Of a stretch of DNA of 64,000 nucleotides, positions 11,105 to 18,648 are shown piece by piece. Made by a program: the position numbers and the translations under genes. The notes below the pieces were generated by a model that was not told where the DNA came from, ran no database searches, and saw only the letters and a list, made by a program, of their open reading frames with translations. This DNA is from Mycobacterium asiaticum (lineage in GTDB: Bacteria > Actinomycetota > Actinomycetes > Mycobacteriales > Mycobacteriaceae): the NCBI RefSeq assembly GCF_001673365.1, contig NZ_LZLS01000156.1, positions 62,001-126,000 on the forward strand, given 5' to 3'. Numbering within the stretch: the first letter of the stretch is position 1; each line of letters begins with the position of its first letter.

Positions 11105-11491
11105 ATGACCGCCCGGCAAACGCCCAATCCGGCAAAGACACGGCAGGCCGTGTTGTCTTTGGAGCATTGGCTACGGGATGCGTCTAGCCCCGAGCCCGAT
11201 CGGGACACCCTCGCGTCGGCGGTGCGGCTCACGGCGCGCACCCTTGCGGCCCTGGCGCCCGGTGCCAGCGTCGAACTCCGAATTCCGCCTTTCGTTGCCG
11301 TGCAATGTGTCGCGGGGCCCCGGCACACCCGCGGCACGCCGCCCAACGTGGTGGAGACAGATCCTCGGACGTGGTTAATGGTGGCTACGGGGCTGACGGG
11401 ATTCGAGGACGCGCAAGCTGCCGGCTCGCTTACGCTCTCTGGTGCCCGCGCCAGTGATATTCGACACTTGTTACCGGTGGTGCATCTGTGA
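11105..11491 (+). CDS. Sterol carrier protein-like protein (SCP_3 type, Rv0807 orthologue)
   Basis: The 128-residue protein matches Rv0807 across its length. It has an Arg-rich helical N-terminus and a C-terminal region with LRIPPFVAVQC, NVVETDPRTWLMVATGL and GAxASDIRHLLPVV, the pattern of actinobacterial SCP-like proteins with a beta-sheet and lipid pocket. Its ligand is unknown. It is always found near purF in mycobacteria, but no role in purine synthesis is shown. Its start is divergent from the mceA-like gene 19 bases away. Confidence 0.8.
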   Translation: MTARQTPNPAKTRQAVLSLEHWLRDASSPEPDRDTLASAVRLTARTLAALAPGASVELRIPPFVAVQCVAGPRHTRGTPPNVVETDPRTWLMVATGLTGFEDAQAAGSLTLSGARASDIRHLLPVVHL

Positions 11492-11621
11492 CTTGACCTG
11501 CACATTTATTGCGACACGCCGGAAATGAACCTTAAGAACACGCCCAGCGAATTCGGCGCACACGACGGCAAACCCGTAGACTTCCAACGTCACTAACCGC
11601 CCCCTAGGGAGCCGCCAAACC

Positions 11622-13157
11622 GTGACCGCTGAGCAGCCCGATCAGGACTTCAGTTCCCCTCGTGAAGAGTGTGGCGTATTCGGGGTCTGGGCCCCGGGTG
11701 AAGATGTGGCCAAACTCACTTACTACGGCCTCTACGCACTCCAACACCGCGGCCAGGAGGCCGCCGGGATCGCCGTCGCCGACGGTTCGCAGGTACTTGT
11801 CTTCAAAGACCTCGGCTTGGTTAGTCAGGTGTTCGACGAGCAGACGTTGGCCGCCATGGAGGGCCACGTCGCTATCGGGCACTGCCGGTACTCCACGACT
11901 GGCGACACCACCTGGGAAAACGCCCAGCCGGTGTTCCGTAATACCGCCGCAGGCACCGGGGTTGCGTTGGGGCACAACGGGAATCTGGTCAACGCCGCTG
12001 AACTCGCCGCGCGGGCCCGCGACGCGGGATTGATCGCCAAACGCGCACCCGCCCCGGCCACCACGGACTCCGACATCCTCGGAGCGCTACTTGCTCACGG
12101 CGCGGCCGATTCCAGTCTGGAGCAGGCGGCGCTGGAACTGCTACCGACCGTGCGCGGAGCGTTCTGCCTGACCTTCATGGACGAGAACACCCTGTATGCA
12201 TGCCGCGACCCACACGGAGTGCGACCTCTCTCGCTGGGACGCCTGGACCGCGGCTGGGTAGTGGCGTCGGAAACCGCCGCGCTCGACATCGTCGGCGCCT
12301 CGTTCGTCCGCGACATCGAACCGGGCGAATTGTTGGCAATCGACGCCGACGGAGTGCGCTCCACCCGCTTCGCCAACCCCACCCCAAAGGGCTGCATTTT
12401 CGAGTACGTCTACCTCGCCCGGCCGGACAGCACTATCGGCGGCCGGTCGATACACGGCGCACGGCTGGATATCGGCCGCCAGCTGGCTCGCGAATGCGCG
12501 GTCGACGCCGACCTGGTGATCGGCGTGCCGGAGTCCGGAACCCCGGCAGCGGTGGGATACGCCCAAGAATCCGGAATCCCGTACGGGCAGGGCCTGATGA
12601 AGAACGCCTACGTCGGGCGCACCTTCATCCAACCGTCGCAAACGATCCGCCAGCTGGGCATCCGGCTCAAGCTGAACCCGCTCAAAGAGGTGATCCGCGG
12701 CAAGCGGCTCATCGTCGTCGACGACTCAATCGTGCGCGGCAACACTCAACGCGCGCTGGTGCGCATGCTGCGCGAGGCGGGCGCGGTCGAGGTGCACGTG
12801 CGCATCGCCTCGCCGCCAGTGAAGTGGCCCTGTTTCTACGGCATCGATTTCCCGTCGCCGGCCGAGCTGATCGCCAACGCCGTCGAGGACGAAGGGGAAA
12901 TGCTCGAGGCGGTCCGGCACGCGATCAACGCCGACACGCTCGGCTACATCTCGTTGCGCGGTCTGATCGCCGCCACCGAGCAGCCCGCATCGCGGTTGTG
13001 CACCGCCTGCTTCGACGGCACGTACCCCATCGAGCTGCCGAGTGAGAGCGCGCTGGGCAAGAACGTTGTCGAGCACATGTTGGCCAACGCGGCCCGCGGT
13101 GCCGGGCTCAGCGAGCTTGCCGGTCAGGATGTTCCCGAAGTTCCGGTAGGGCGCTGA
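11622..13157 (+). CDS. purF: Amidophosphoribosyltransferase
   Basis: The 511-residue protein catalyses the first committed purine step, PRPP plus glutamine to phosphoribosylamine. The N-terminal glutaminase uses the Cys in REECGVFGVW, exposed after removal of a propeptide of about 15 residues. HRGQEAAG and GHCRYSTTG follow. The PRPP-binding motif is RLIVVDDSIVRGNTQRALV, and late Cys residues in SRLCTACFDG may bind an Fe-S cluster as in the Bacillus enzyme. It starts at GTG 11622 and is followed by purM after 70 bases. Confidence 0.97.
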   Translation: MTAEQPDQDFSSPREECGVFGVWAPGEDVAKLTYYGLYALQHRGQEAAGIAVADGSQVLVFKDLGLVSQVFDEQTLAAMEGHVAIGHCRYSTTGDTTWENAQPVFRNTAAGTGVALGHNGNLVNAAELAARARDAGLIAKRAPAPATTDSDILGALLAHGAADSSLEQAALELLPTVRGAFCLTFMDENTLYACRDPHGVRPLSLGRLDRGWVVASETAALDIVGASFVRDIEPGELLAIDADGVRSTRFANPTPKGCIFEYVYLARPDSTIGGRSIHGARLDIGRQLARECAVDADLVIGVPESGTPAAVGYAQESGIPYGQGLMKNAYVGRTFIQPSQTIRQLGIRLKLNPLKEVIRGKRLIVVDDSIVRGNTQRALVRMLREAGAVEVHVRIASPPVKWPCFYGIDFPSPAELIANAVEDEGEMLEAVRHAINADTLGYISLRGLIAATEQPASRLCTACFDGTYPIELPSESALGKNVVEHMLANAARGAGLSELAGQDVPEVPVGR

Positions 13158-13227
13158 CGGAATCCGTTCCCGGCGACGCGCATAACCAATACCCCGCGGC
13201 GCGTGTCGACCGGTAGCCTTTATCGCG

Positions 13228-14322
13228 ATGACGGATCCCGAACAGAGTTCCAAACGAGGGTTGGGCAACCAGGGCATCACCTACGCATCGGCCGGAGTGG
13301 ACATAGAAGCCGGTGACCGCGCTGTCGACCTGTTCAAGCCGCTGGCGACCAAGGCCACCCGACCCGAGGTGCGCGGTGGTCTAGGTGGCTTCGCCGGGCT
13401 GTTCGCGCTACGTGGTGACTACCGCGAACCGGTGCTTGCCGCCTCCACCGACGGCGTGGGCACCAAACTGGCTGTCGCGCAGGCAATGGACAAGCACGAC
13501 ACCGTCGGTCTTGACCTGGTCGCGATGGTGGTCGACGACCTCGTGGTGTGTGGCGCCGAACCGTTGTTCCTGCAGGACTACATCGCGGTCGGCCGCACCG
13601 TCCCGGAGCGGGTCGCAGCGATCGTCAGCGGCATCGCTGAGGGCTGTGTACTCGCCGGCTGTGCACTGTTGGGCGGCGAGACGGCCGAACATCCCGGGCT
13701 GATGGAACCGGACGACTACGACATCTCGGCTACCGGGATCGGCGTGGTCGAGGCCGACGACGTATTGGGTCCGGACCGTGTCAAACCCGGCGACGTGATT
13801 ATCGGCATGGGGTCCTCCGGTCTGCATTCCAACGGGTACTCGCTGGCCCGCACCGTCCTGCTCGAGATCGACCGAATGAACCTGGCCGGCTATGTCGAGG
13901 AGTTCGGCCGCACCCTGGGCGAGGAACTTCTCGAGCCCACCCGCATCTACGCCAAGGACTGTCTGGCGTTGACTGCTGAGACCCACGTCCGGACGTTCTG
14001 CCACGTGACCGGGGGAGGGCTGGCCGGAAACCTGGCTCGCGTCATCCCGCAGGGCTTGGTCGCCGAAGTCGACCGGGGCACCTGGACCCCCGCCCCGGTG
14101 TTCGGCATGATCGCGCAGCGCGGCCGGGTTAGCCGAGCCGAGATGGAGAAGACCTTCAACATGGGCGTTGGCATGATCGCCATCGTCGCTCCGGAGGACA
14201 CCGACCGGGCCCAGGCGATGCTCTACGCACGGCACCTGGACTGCTGGGTGCTAGGCACCGTTTGCAAGGGCGGGAAGGACGGCCCGCGGGCCAAGCTCGT
14301 CGGGCAGCACCCGCGATTCTAA
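13228..14322 (+). CDS. purM: Phosphoribosylformylglycinamidine cyclo-ligase (AIR synthetase)
   Basis: A 364-residue AIRS protein closing the imidazole ring with ATP. It has the expected GxGG-rich N-terminus (RGGLGGFAGLFAL), ASTDGVGTKLAVAQAM (ATP-binding signature), DLVVCGAEPLFLQDY and HVTGGGLAGNLARVIP. It starts at ATG 13228 and ends before a strong hairpin at 14345-14371 shared with the convergent DUF3073 gene. Confidence 0.97.
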   Translation: MTDPEQSSKRGLGNQGITYASAGVDIEAGDRAVDLFKPLATKATRPEVRGGLGGFAGLFALRGDYREPVLAASTDGVGTKLAVAQAMDKHDTVGLDLVAMVVDDLVVCGAEPLFLQDYIAVGRTVPERVAAIVSGIAEGCVLAGCALLGGETAEHPGLMEPDDYDISATGIGVVEADDVLGPDRVKPGDVIIGMGSSGLHSNGYSLARTVLLEIDRMNLAGYVEEFGRTLGEELLEPTRIYAKDCLALTAETHVRTFCHVTGGGLAGNLARVIPQGLVAEVDRGTWTPAPVFGMIAQRGRVSRAEMEKTFNMGVGMIAIVAPEDTDRAQAMLYARHLDCWVLGTVCKGGKDGPRAKLVGQHPRF

Positions 14323-14344
14323 AGAATCAGACCTACTCAGACCG

Positions 14345-14371
14345 CGTGCCGGTGCGAAGCGCACCGGCACG
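14345..14371. terminator. Bidirectional terminator between purM and the DUF3073 gene
   Basis: A perfect 12-bp stem (14345-14356 with 14360-14371) encloses the 3-base loop AAG. On the plus strand it is followed by TTTGGG. It lies between two convergent stop codons, so it can serve both directions. Confidence 0.8.
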
Positions 14372-14386
14372 TTTGGGCTGTCGGAT

Positions 14387-14560
14387 CTAACGGCGCCAGT
14401 CGTCGTCGTTGTCCCATGAATCGCCATCCCCCTGGTCCGATTCATCGGTACTCGTCCCGGACAGCTCGCGCTGAAGCCGAGTGAAGTCCGTCTGCGGGGA
14501 GCTGTACTTCAGTTCTCGAGCAACCTTGGTCTGCTTTGCCTTAGCCCGGCCGCGGCCCAT
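14387..14560 (-). CDS. Small acidic-tailed DUF3073 protein (Rv0810c-like)
   Basis: A 57-residue protein beginning MGRGRAKAKQTKVARELKYSS, the conserved basic head of DUF3073, and ending in an Asp-rich tail (GDSWDNDDDWRR). The frame continues upstream to 14704, but GAGGGGG lies just before ATG 14560, and the family starts at this Met. It is small, highly charged and conserved in Actinobacteria. The function is unknown. Confidence 0.88.
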   Translation of the reverse strand: MGRGRAKAKQTKVARELKYSSPQTDFTRLQRELSGTSTDESDQGDGDSWDNDDDWRR

Positions 14561-14583
14561 GGGGGAACCCCCTCGCGAAATAA

Positions 14584-14610
14584 CGGAGCGGCCTAAGTTA
14601 GGCGGCTCCG
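14584..14610. promoter_or_regulatory. Hairpin/palindrome in the leader of the DUF3073 gene
   Basis: CGGAGC-G-GCCTAA-G-TTAGGC-G-GCTCCG is a symmetrical inverted repeat with matching single-base interruptions. AATAACG at about 14578 and CGTTATT at about 14623 may extend it. It lies about 24 bases upstream of the start, so it could be an operator or an RNA hairpin. Confidence 0.5.
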
Positions 14611-14710
14611 ATCTCTTAGTGTCGTTATTGTCCTGGCGACAGCTTACCGTGCCGAGCCGCCGAAGGTAGGCGCGCCCTGCCAGGTGGCCAATGGCGGATG
14701 TCACAGTCGC

Positions 14711-15817
14711 TCATCGGCTGCCGCTGCGCAACCGGTCCACTGCCAGGCGCCCGGCACCCACCTCATCTGCGGCCGGCAACGAGTCGGCGTCGATCACCGC
14801 TGCGACCGTGCCGTCGGCGCCCGTCACCAACTCGGTGTCGGCGGGTATGCCTCGTTTCAGCAAGGCCAACGCCACCGGTCCGAGGTCGACGTGCTCGACT
14901 ACCGTCCCGAGCCGTCCCACGCTACGACCAGCGGCGAGAACCGCGTCGCCAGTGGCTGGCCGGTCAGCCGAGCCGTCAAGGTGCAACAGCACCAGCATTC
15001 GCGGTGGCTTACCCAGGTTGTGCACCCGAGCGACGGTTTCTTGGCCGCGATAGCAGCCCTTATTCAGGTGCACCGCGCCCTCGCCCGGACCACCGATCCA
15101 CCGGACCTCGTGGGGGATGGTGCGTTCGTCGGTGTCGACACCCAGCCTCGGACGCAGGGCGGCCACCCGGTGGACTACTCGATGGGCTTCAAAGGCCCAG
15201 ACCCCGGCCGGGCGTACGCCGGCGCCGGTCAGGCGCTGTTGCCAGGAAGCGGACTCGGCACGGGGGACCAGCAGGTCCAACTCGACCGAACCGTTCGCGG
15301 TGCTGGGCAGGCGACGGACGAATGCGCCCCCGGACAACGAGACGGCCGTCCAGTCCGCGGGGAGTTCGTCCACTCCAAGCGCGTCGAGGACCGCCCGGTC
15401 GGCCAGCCGGGGCCCGAGGAGCGACAGCACCGCCAAATCGGCTGTGCCCGGTGCGACGTCCGACCAGAAAACCATCTTGCGTAGATAGGCCAGCAGCGGC
15501 TCACCGCGCCACGGTTCGGTATCCAGATAAGTGGTGCCGCCCAGTTCGGTCTGCAACCAGTGGTCCTCGACACGCCCCTGGCCGTCGAGACTGAGATTCT
15601 GCGTGCTGGCGCCGTCGGGCAGCTCGATGACGTATTGGGTGGAAAGGTTGTGCAGCCAGGACTGACGGTCGGCGCCGGTCAAAGTGAGCACCGCGCGGTG
15701 TGAGCGGTCGACCACGATGGCCTCGGTTTCGCCCGCGCGCTGTTCGCCCAGCGGATCGCCGTAGTGCCAGATCGCTCCGGCGTCGGGTCCGGACTCGGGA
15801 GCAGGGACTGGATTCAC
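14711..15817 (-). CDS. ygfZ: Folate-binding protein YgfZ (GcvT-like)
   Basis: At 368 residues it matches Rv0811c and the YgfZ/GcvT fold. The hallmark KGCYRGQE with its conserved Cys is present at about 258-265, in LNKGCYRGQETVARVHNLG. YgfZ proteins bind tetrahydrofolate and support assembly or repair of certain Fe-S enzymes. The pabC-like gene upstream diverges from it, so two folate-linked genes share one intergenic region. That region contains two copies of a 30-bp repeat. Confidence 0.92.
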   Translation of the reverse strand: MNPVPAPESGPDAGAIWHYGDPLGEQRAGETEAIVVDRSHRAVLTLTGADRQSWLHNLSTQYVIELPDGASTQNLSLDGQGRVEDHWLQTELGGTTYLDTEPWRGEPLLAYLRKMVFWSDVAPGTADLAVLSLLGPRLADRAVLDALGVDELPADWTAVSLSGGAFVRRLPSTANGSVELDLLVPRAESASWQQRLTGAGVRPAGVWAFEAHRVVHRVAALRPRLGVDTDERTIPHEVRWIGGPGEGAVHLNKGCYRGQETVARVHNLGKPPRMLVLLHLDGSADRPATGDAVLAAGRSVGRLGTVVEHVDLGPVALALLKRGIPADTELVTGADGTVAAVIDADSLPAADEVGAGRLAVDRLRSGSR

Positions 15818-15840
15818 ACGTCAACTCTACGGAGCCTTGC

Positions 15841-15904
15841 GCGCCGAGCGTGCGACCAGCTTCACGTTCGGCGCCGAGCGTGCGACCAGCTTCACGTTCG
15901 GCGC
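15841..15904. repeat. Two exact tandem copies of a 30-bp palindromic repeat
   Basis: 15841-15870 and 15871-15900 are identical, and GCGC at 15901-15904 begins a third copy. Each unit plus the next four bases folds on itself: GCGCCGAGCGTG pairs with CACGTTCGGCGC (one wobble or mismatch). It sits between the divergent ygfZ and pabC starts. A related GCGCCGA...GTGCG core occurs in the inverted repeat at 48359-48424. Confidence 0.85.
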
Positions 15905-15932
15905 GAGACAATCGCCACTAGGCTGCTCAGGC

Positions 15933-16811
15933 GTGACTGAGATGGGTGTGGTCGTCACGTTGGACGGCGAGATCGTCGAAACGGGCAAGCCCCTACTGCA
16001 CGCCGACGACCTGGCTGCGGTGCGTGGCGACGGAGTATTCGAGACGCTGCTGGTACGAGACGGCAGGGCATGTCTGATCGAGTCACACCTGCAGCGGCTC
16101 ACCCAGTCCGCAAAATTCCTGGACCTGCCGGTCCCGGACCTGACCAGCTGGCGGCGGGCGATCGACATCGCGACCCGACAGTGGTTGACGGGCGCTGACG
16201 ACGAGGCCGCGATGCGGCTGATCTACAGCCGCGGCCGCGAAGGCGGCTCACCCCCAACCGCGTACGTCATGGTCAACCCCGTCCCCGATCGGGTGCAGGC
16301 CGTTCGCCGCGACGGCATCTCGGCGATCACCTTGGACCGGGGATTACCCGCCAAGGGGATCGACGCCATGCCATGGCTGTTGGCCGGCGCCAAGACGCTC
16401 TCCTACGCGGTCAACATGGCGGCCCTGCGCCACGCCGCCGGTCAGGGGGCCGGGGACGTGATCTTCGTCAGCACGGACGGGTATGTGCTGGAAGGTCCGC
16501 GCTCGACTGTCGTGATAGCCACCGACGGCCAGGGCGACAAACCGTGCTTGCTCACGCCGCCGCCCTGGTATCCCATCTTGCGGGGCACCACGCAGCAGGC
16601 ACTCTTCGAAATCGCCCGGGCCAGGGGATACGACTGCGACTACCGCGCGCTGCGAGTGGCGGATCTAGCTGCCGCACAAGGCATTTGGCTTATATCCAGC
16701 ATGACGTTGGCCGCTCGCGTCCACACCCTGGACGGTCGGCACCTGCCGCGTGCCCCCTTCGCCGACACGTTCGCCGAATTGGTCGACGCCGCCATCGTCT
16801 GTGATCGCTGA
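15933..16811 (+). CDS. pabC: Aminodeoxychorismate lyase-like class IV PLP enzyme
   Basis: About 292 residues, orthologous to Rv0812. It is a class IV PLP enzyme: LLHADDLAAVRGDGVFETLLVRDG opens the fold, AGAKTLSYAVNMAAL holds the PLP Lys, and DGYVLEGPRSTVV is the conserved substrate loop. In M. tuberculosis this protein is annotated as the amino-acid aminotransferase/ADC lyase giving p-aminobenzoate for folate. The frame is open further upstream through the repeat. GTG 15933 is chosen (MTEMGVVVT); ATG 15942 is also possible. Confidence 0.88.
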   Translation: MTEMGVVVTLDGEIVETGKPLLHADDLAAVRGDGVFETLLVRDGRACLIESHLQRLTQSAKFLDLPVPDLTSWRRAIDIATRQWLTGADDEAAMRLIYSRGREGGSPPTAYVMVNPVPDRVQAVRRDGISAITLDRGLPAKGIDAMPWLLAGAKTLSYAVNMAALRHAAGQGAGDVIFVSTDGYVLEGPRSTVVIATDGQGDKPCLLTPPPWYPILRGTTQQALFEIARARGYDCDYRALRVADLAAAQGIWLISSMTLAARVHTLDGRHLPRAPFADTFAELVDAAIVCDR

Positions 16812-16824
16812 GCGCTTAATTGTG

Positions 16825-16853
16825 TTGTCGCCGGGTTGAAGTCGCGGTAGCGT
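16825..16853 (+). promoter_or_regulatory. Predicted sigma-A promoter of the small RNA/peptide locus
   Basis: TTGTCG at 16825-16830, a 17-base spacer and TAGCGT at 16848-16853 form a plausible -35/-10 pair. A start near 16860 would lie just before the strong ribosome-binding site at 16867-16875. Confidence 0.4.
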
Positions 16854-16861
16854 CGGCCTTA

Positions 16862-16986
16862 CACAAGGAAGGAGGTGGTCCGCGAAATTGATAGCTTCAT
16901 GGACATGTGAGGTGGCTGCGCGCTAGCTGCATTGGCTCGGAAGAGTCAGCGATCAACGCGCGCTGGCGAATTTCCCGCAGCCACCC
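16862..16986 (+). ncRNA. Candidate structured small RNA with a tiny ORF
   Basis: AAGGAGGTG at 16867-16875 is perfectly complementary to the 16S 3' end. Ten bases later TTG 16888 opens a 12-codon frame (MIASWTCEVAAR, stop TAG); a GTG-initiated 11-codon frame (VVREIDSFMDM) overlaps it. GGTGGCTGCG (16911-16920) pairs with CGCAGCCACC (16976-16985), and CGCTAGC pairs with GCTGGCG inside. Strong ribosome binding, a tiny ORF and a long stem resemble a leader-peptide attenuator or a small-protein transcript. I do not recognise the family, and no plus-strand gene follows that it could attenuate. Confidence 0.4.
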
Positions 16987-16987
16987 G

Positions 16988-17035
16988 GCCCCCGAGCTTC
17001 CGGTCTGTCCAACCGGAGCATGGCTCGGGGGCCGC
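16988..17035. terminator. Strong hairpin between the small RNA locus and the TIR gene
   Basis: CGGCCCCCGAGC pairs with GCTCGGGGGCCG across an inner stem (TTCCGGT with ACCGGAG). It lies just after the stop codon of the minus-strand TIR gene and after the plus-strand RNA element. No U-tract follows, as is common in mycobacteria. Confidence 0.7.
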
Positions 17036-17049
17036 TCCATCTCCAGGGA

Positions 17050-18540
17050 TTACTTCGCCTTGGCCGCTATCTGTTCGGCCAGCCGGGTGCCGCCGTCGGT
17101 GATGTCGTTGCCGCACGCTTGGATCTCGATAACCAGGTCCCCGACCGCACTCAGCGCGTGTTGGCAGCTCCGCGCGCTGCCGTTGTTCTCGGTGCGCACC
17201 TGGGAGATCTTGCCCTCTCCGCCGGTCACGTCTCCGAATGTCCAGTCCGTGCCCTTGCCCGCACTGGTGAACTTGACCGTTTTGGCCGCGCACCCCCGCC
17301 AGTTTTGGGCCGATGCCTCGACGAAGGCATGAGCCTTTTCGGCTGAGGGGAACCTCGCGGTGGCCTCGACGACGCGGTGCGTGTCACCGGCCGAGTGCAC
17401 CACCTGGTTGTGCGTTGCGGTGGGTTCGTGTGGCCGATACACCGACTCCTGGAACGGCTCGAAGGCCGACAGGCACTCCGGATCCGACAGCGTGCCTTGC
17501 GGGGCGCGCAGCCCGTCGCTGTGTGCCCCGGCTTCCATGTTCGGGTCGCCCAAGACGTTGCCGATATCTGAGGCGCTCAGCAGCAACGATTCGGTAGGAG
17601 CGGCCGCGGGTGAGGCCGCAGCGGTCGCGCCGGCGCTGGGCTTGGCCGTCGGTTTTTTGGTGCCCCCGCCGGTGGCAAACACCACGATCAGCACGATCGC
17701 GACGACTGCGGCCAGCGCGGCACCACCGAGGATGAGCAGCTTCTTGTTGGACTGCCCGCCGGCGCTGGGCGTCGCGTGCCCCGTCGATGGGCGGGATTGC
17801 GTCGACACCGAAGCGGGCGGGGGTGCGCTGGCCACGGGGGCCGAGGGCGTCTTGGCGGCCGGTGCCCCTCCCGGCGGACCGTCCTTGGCCTCGATCTCGG
17901 CCAGCACGTTGTCGATCTCGGTCCGGGTCCGATAGGTGACGTCGTGTCGCATCCGCAGCATGCGCAGCAGCTGGGCAATGTCGCTGCGGGCGCTGGGATC
18001 GCTGCCGTCCTCGTCGAGTCCGGAGCGCAACTCGACCAGCAGCTGCAGTTGTTGCGCGGGGGTGAGTTCCTTTTCTGACAGCGTGTTGCCCAACCGCATG
18101 ATGTAGCCGAATGGCAGCGGTGGCTCCTCGGGCAGCGGAGAAGGCAGCGGTGCGTCCTTGGTGGCCAACGCGTGAATGGCGGTGACCAACTGGATGCCCG
18201 CGTCAACGGTCGGGTTCTGGTAGTCGATGATCTGCAGCGTGGACACGGGATTGACCCGCACGCTGTCCACCGGACCGACCTGGACCGGCAAAATCGGACG
18301 ATTCAGCGCCTGCGCGTAACGCAATTCGGCTTGGCTTGGCTTGGACTGCAGCCAATTGTTGGATAGCGCGACGATGAACACGTCGCTGGAGCGGATCTGC
18401 TCCAGGATCGCGTTCCACCACGCGTCGCCACCACCGAGCTCCTGGTCGAACCACACCTTCTGTTGAGCGCGCTTCAGGGCGGTCGTCAGCGCTTCGAGCG
18501 ACGTCCTGTCTTGGCTCGAGTAGCTGATAAATATGGCCAA
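17050..18540 (-). CDS. TIR-domain receptor with a PknH_C-type extracellular sensor
   Basis: An N-terminal TIR domain (about 1-125) starts at IFISYSSQD; the predicted NADase Glu lies in SQAELRYA (about residue 72). A helical region and a Pro/Ala-rich linker follow, then one TM helix (about 268-289) and a C-terminal domain (about 318-496). The latter resembles the PknH extracellular sensor, with four Cys (PECL, RGCA, RSCQ, QACG) that can form two disulfides. I chose TTG 18540 because GAGGAG sits six bases upstream and IFISYS is the family N-terminus; ATG 18564 and 18606 are in frame but lack a ribosome-binding site. It follows the RyR gene and is probably cotranscribed. A TIR enzyme wired to an outside sensor is unusual. 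Confidence 0.85.
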   Translation of the reverse strand: MAIFISYSSQDRTSLEALTTALKRAQQKVWFDQELGGGDAWWNAILEQIRSSDVFIVALSNNWLQSKPSQAELRYAQALNRPILPVQVGPVDSVRVNPVSTLQIIDYQNPTVDAGIQLVTAIHALATKDAPLPSPLPEEPPLPFGYIMRLGNTLSEKELTPAQQLQLLVELRSGLDEDGSDPSARSDIAQLLRMLRMRHDVTYRTRTEIDNVLAEIEAKDGPPGGAPAAKTPSAPVASAPPPASVSTQSRPSTGHATPSAGGQSNKKLLILGGAALAAVVAIVLIVVFATGGGTKKPTAKPSAGATAAASPAAAPTESLLLSASDIGNVLGDPNMEAGAHSDGLRAPQGTLSDPECLSAFEPFQESVYRPHEPTATHNQVVHSAGDTHRVVEATARFPSAEKAHAFVEASAQNWRGCAAKTVKFTSAGKGTDWTFGDVTGGEGKISQVRTENNGSARSCQHALSAVGDLVIEIQACGNDITDGGTRLAEQIAAKAK

Positions 18541-18648
18541 AGCGATCTCCTCAATTGAGGGCATGGGAAGCTGATACGGCAAATCCGCAATGCGACGGTA
18601 GCGCATGGTATTAGCCGCAGCAATCGCGACGGCAAACCCGCCGACCGG

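Noticed and set aside
14584..14610. IdeR/DtxR iron box
   Set aside because: The half-sites TTAGGC and GCCTAA are in the outward order; the iron box needs TTAGG...CCTAA with central overlap.
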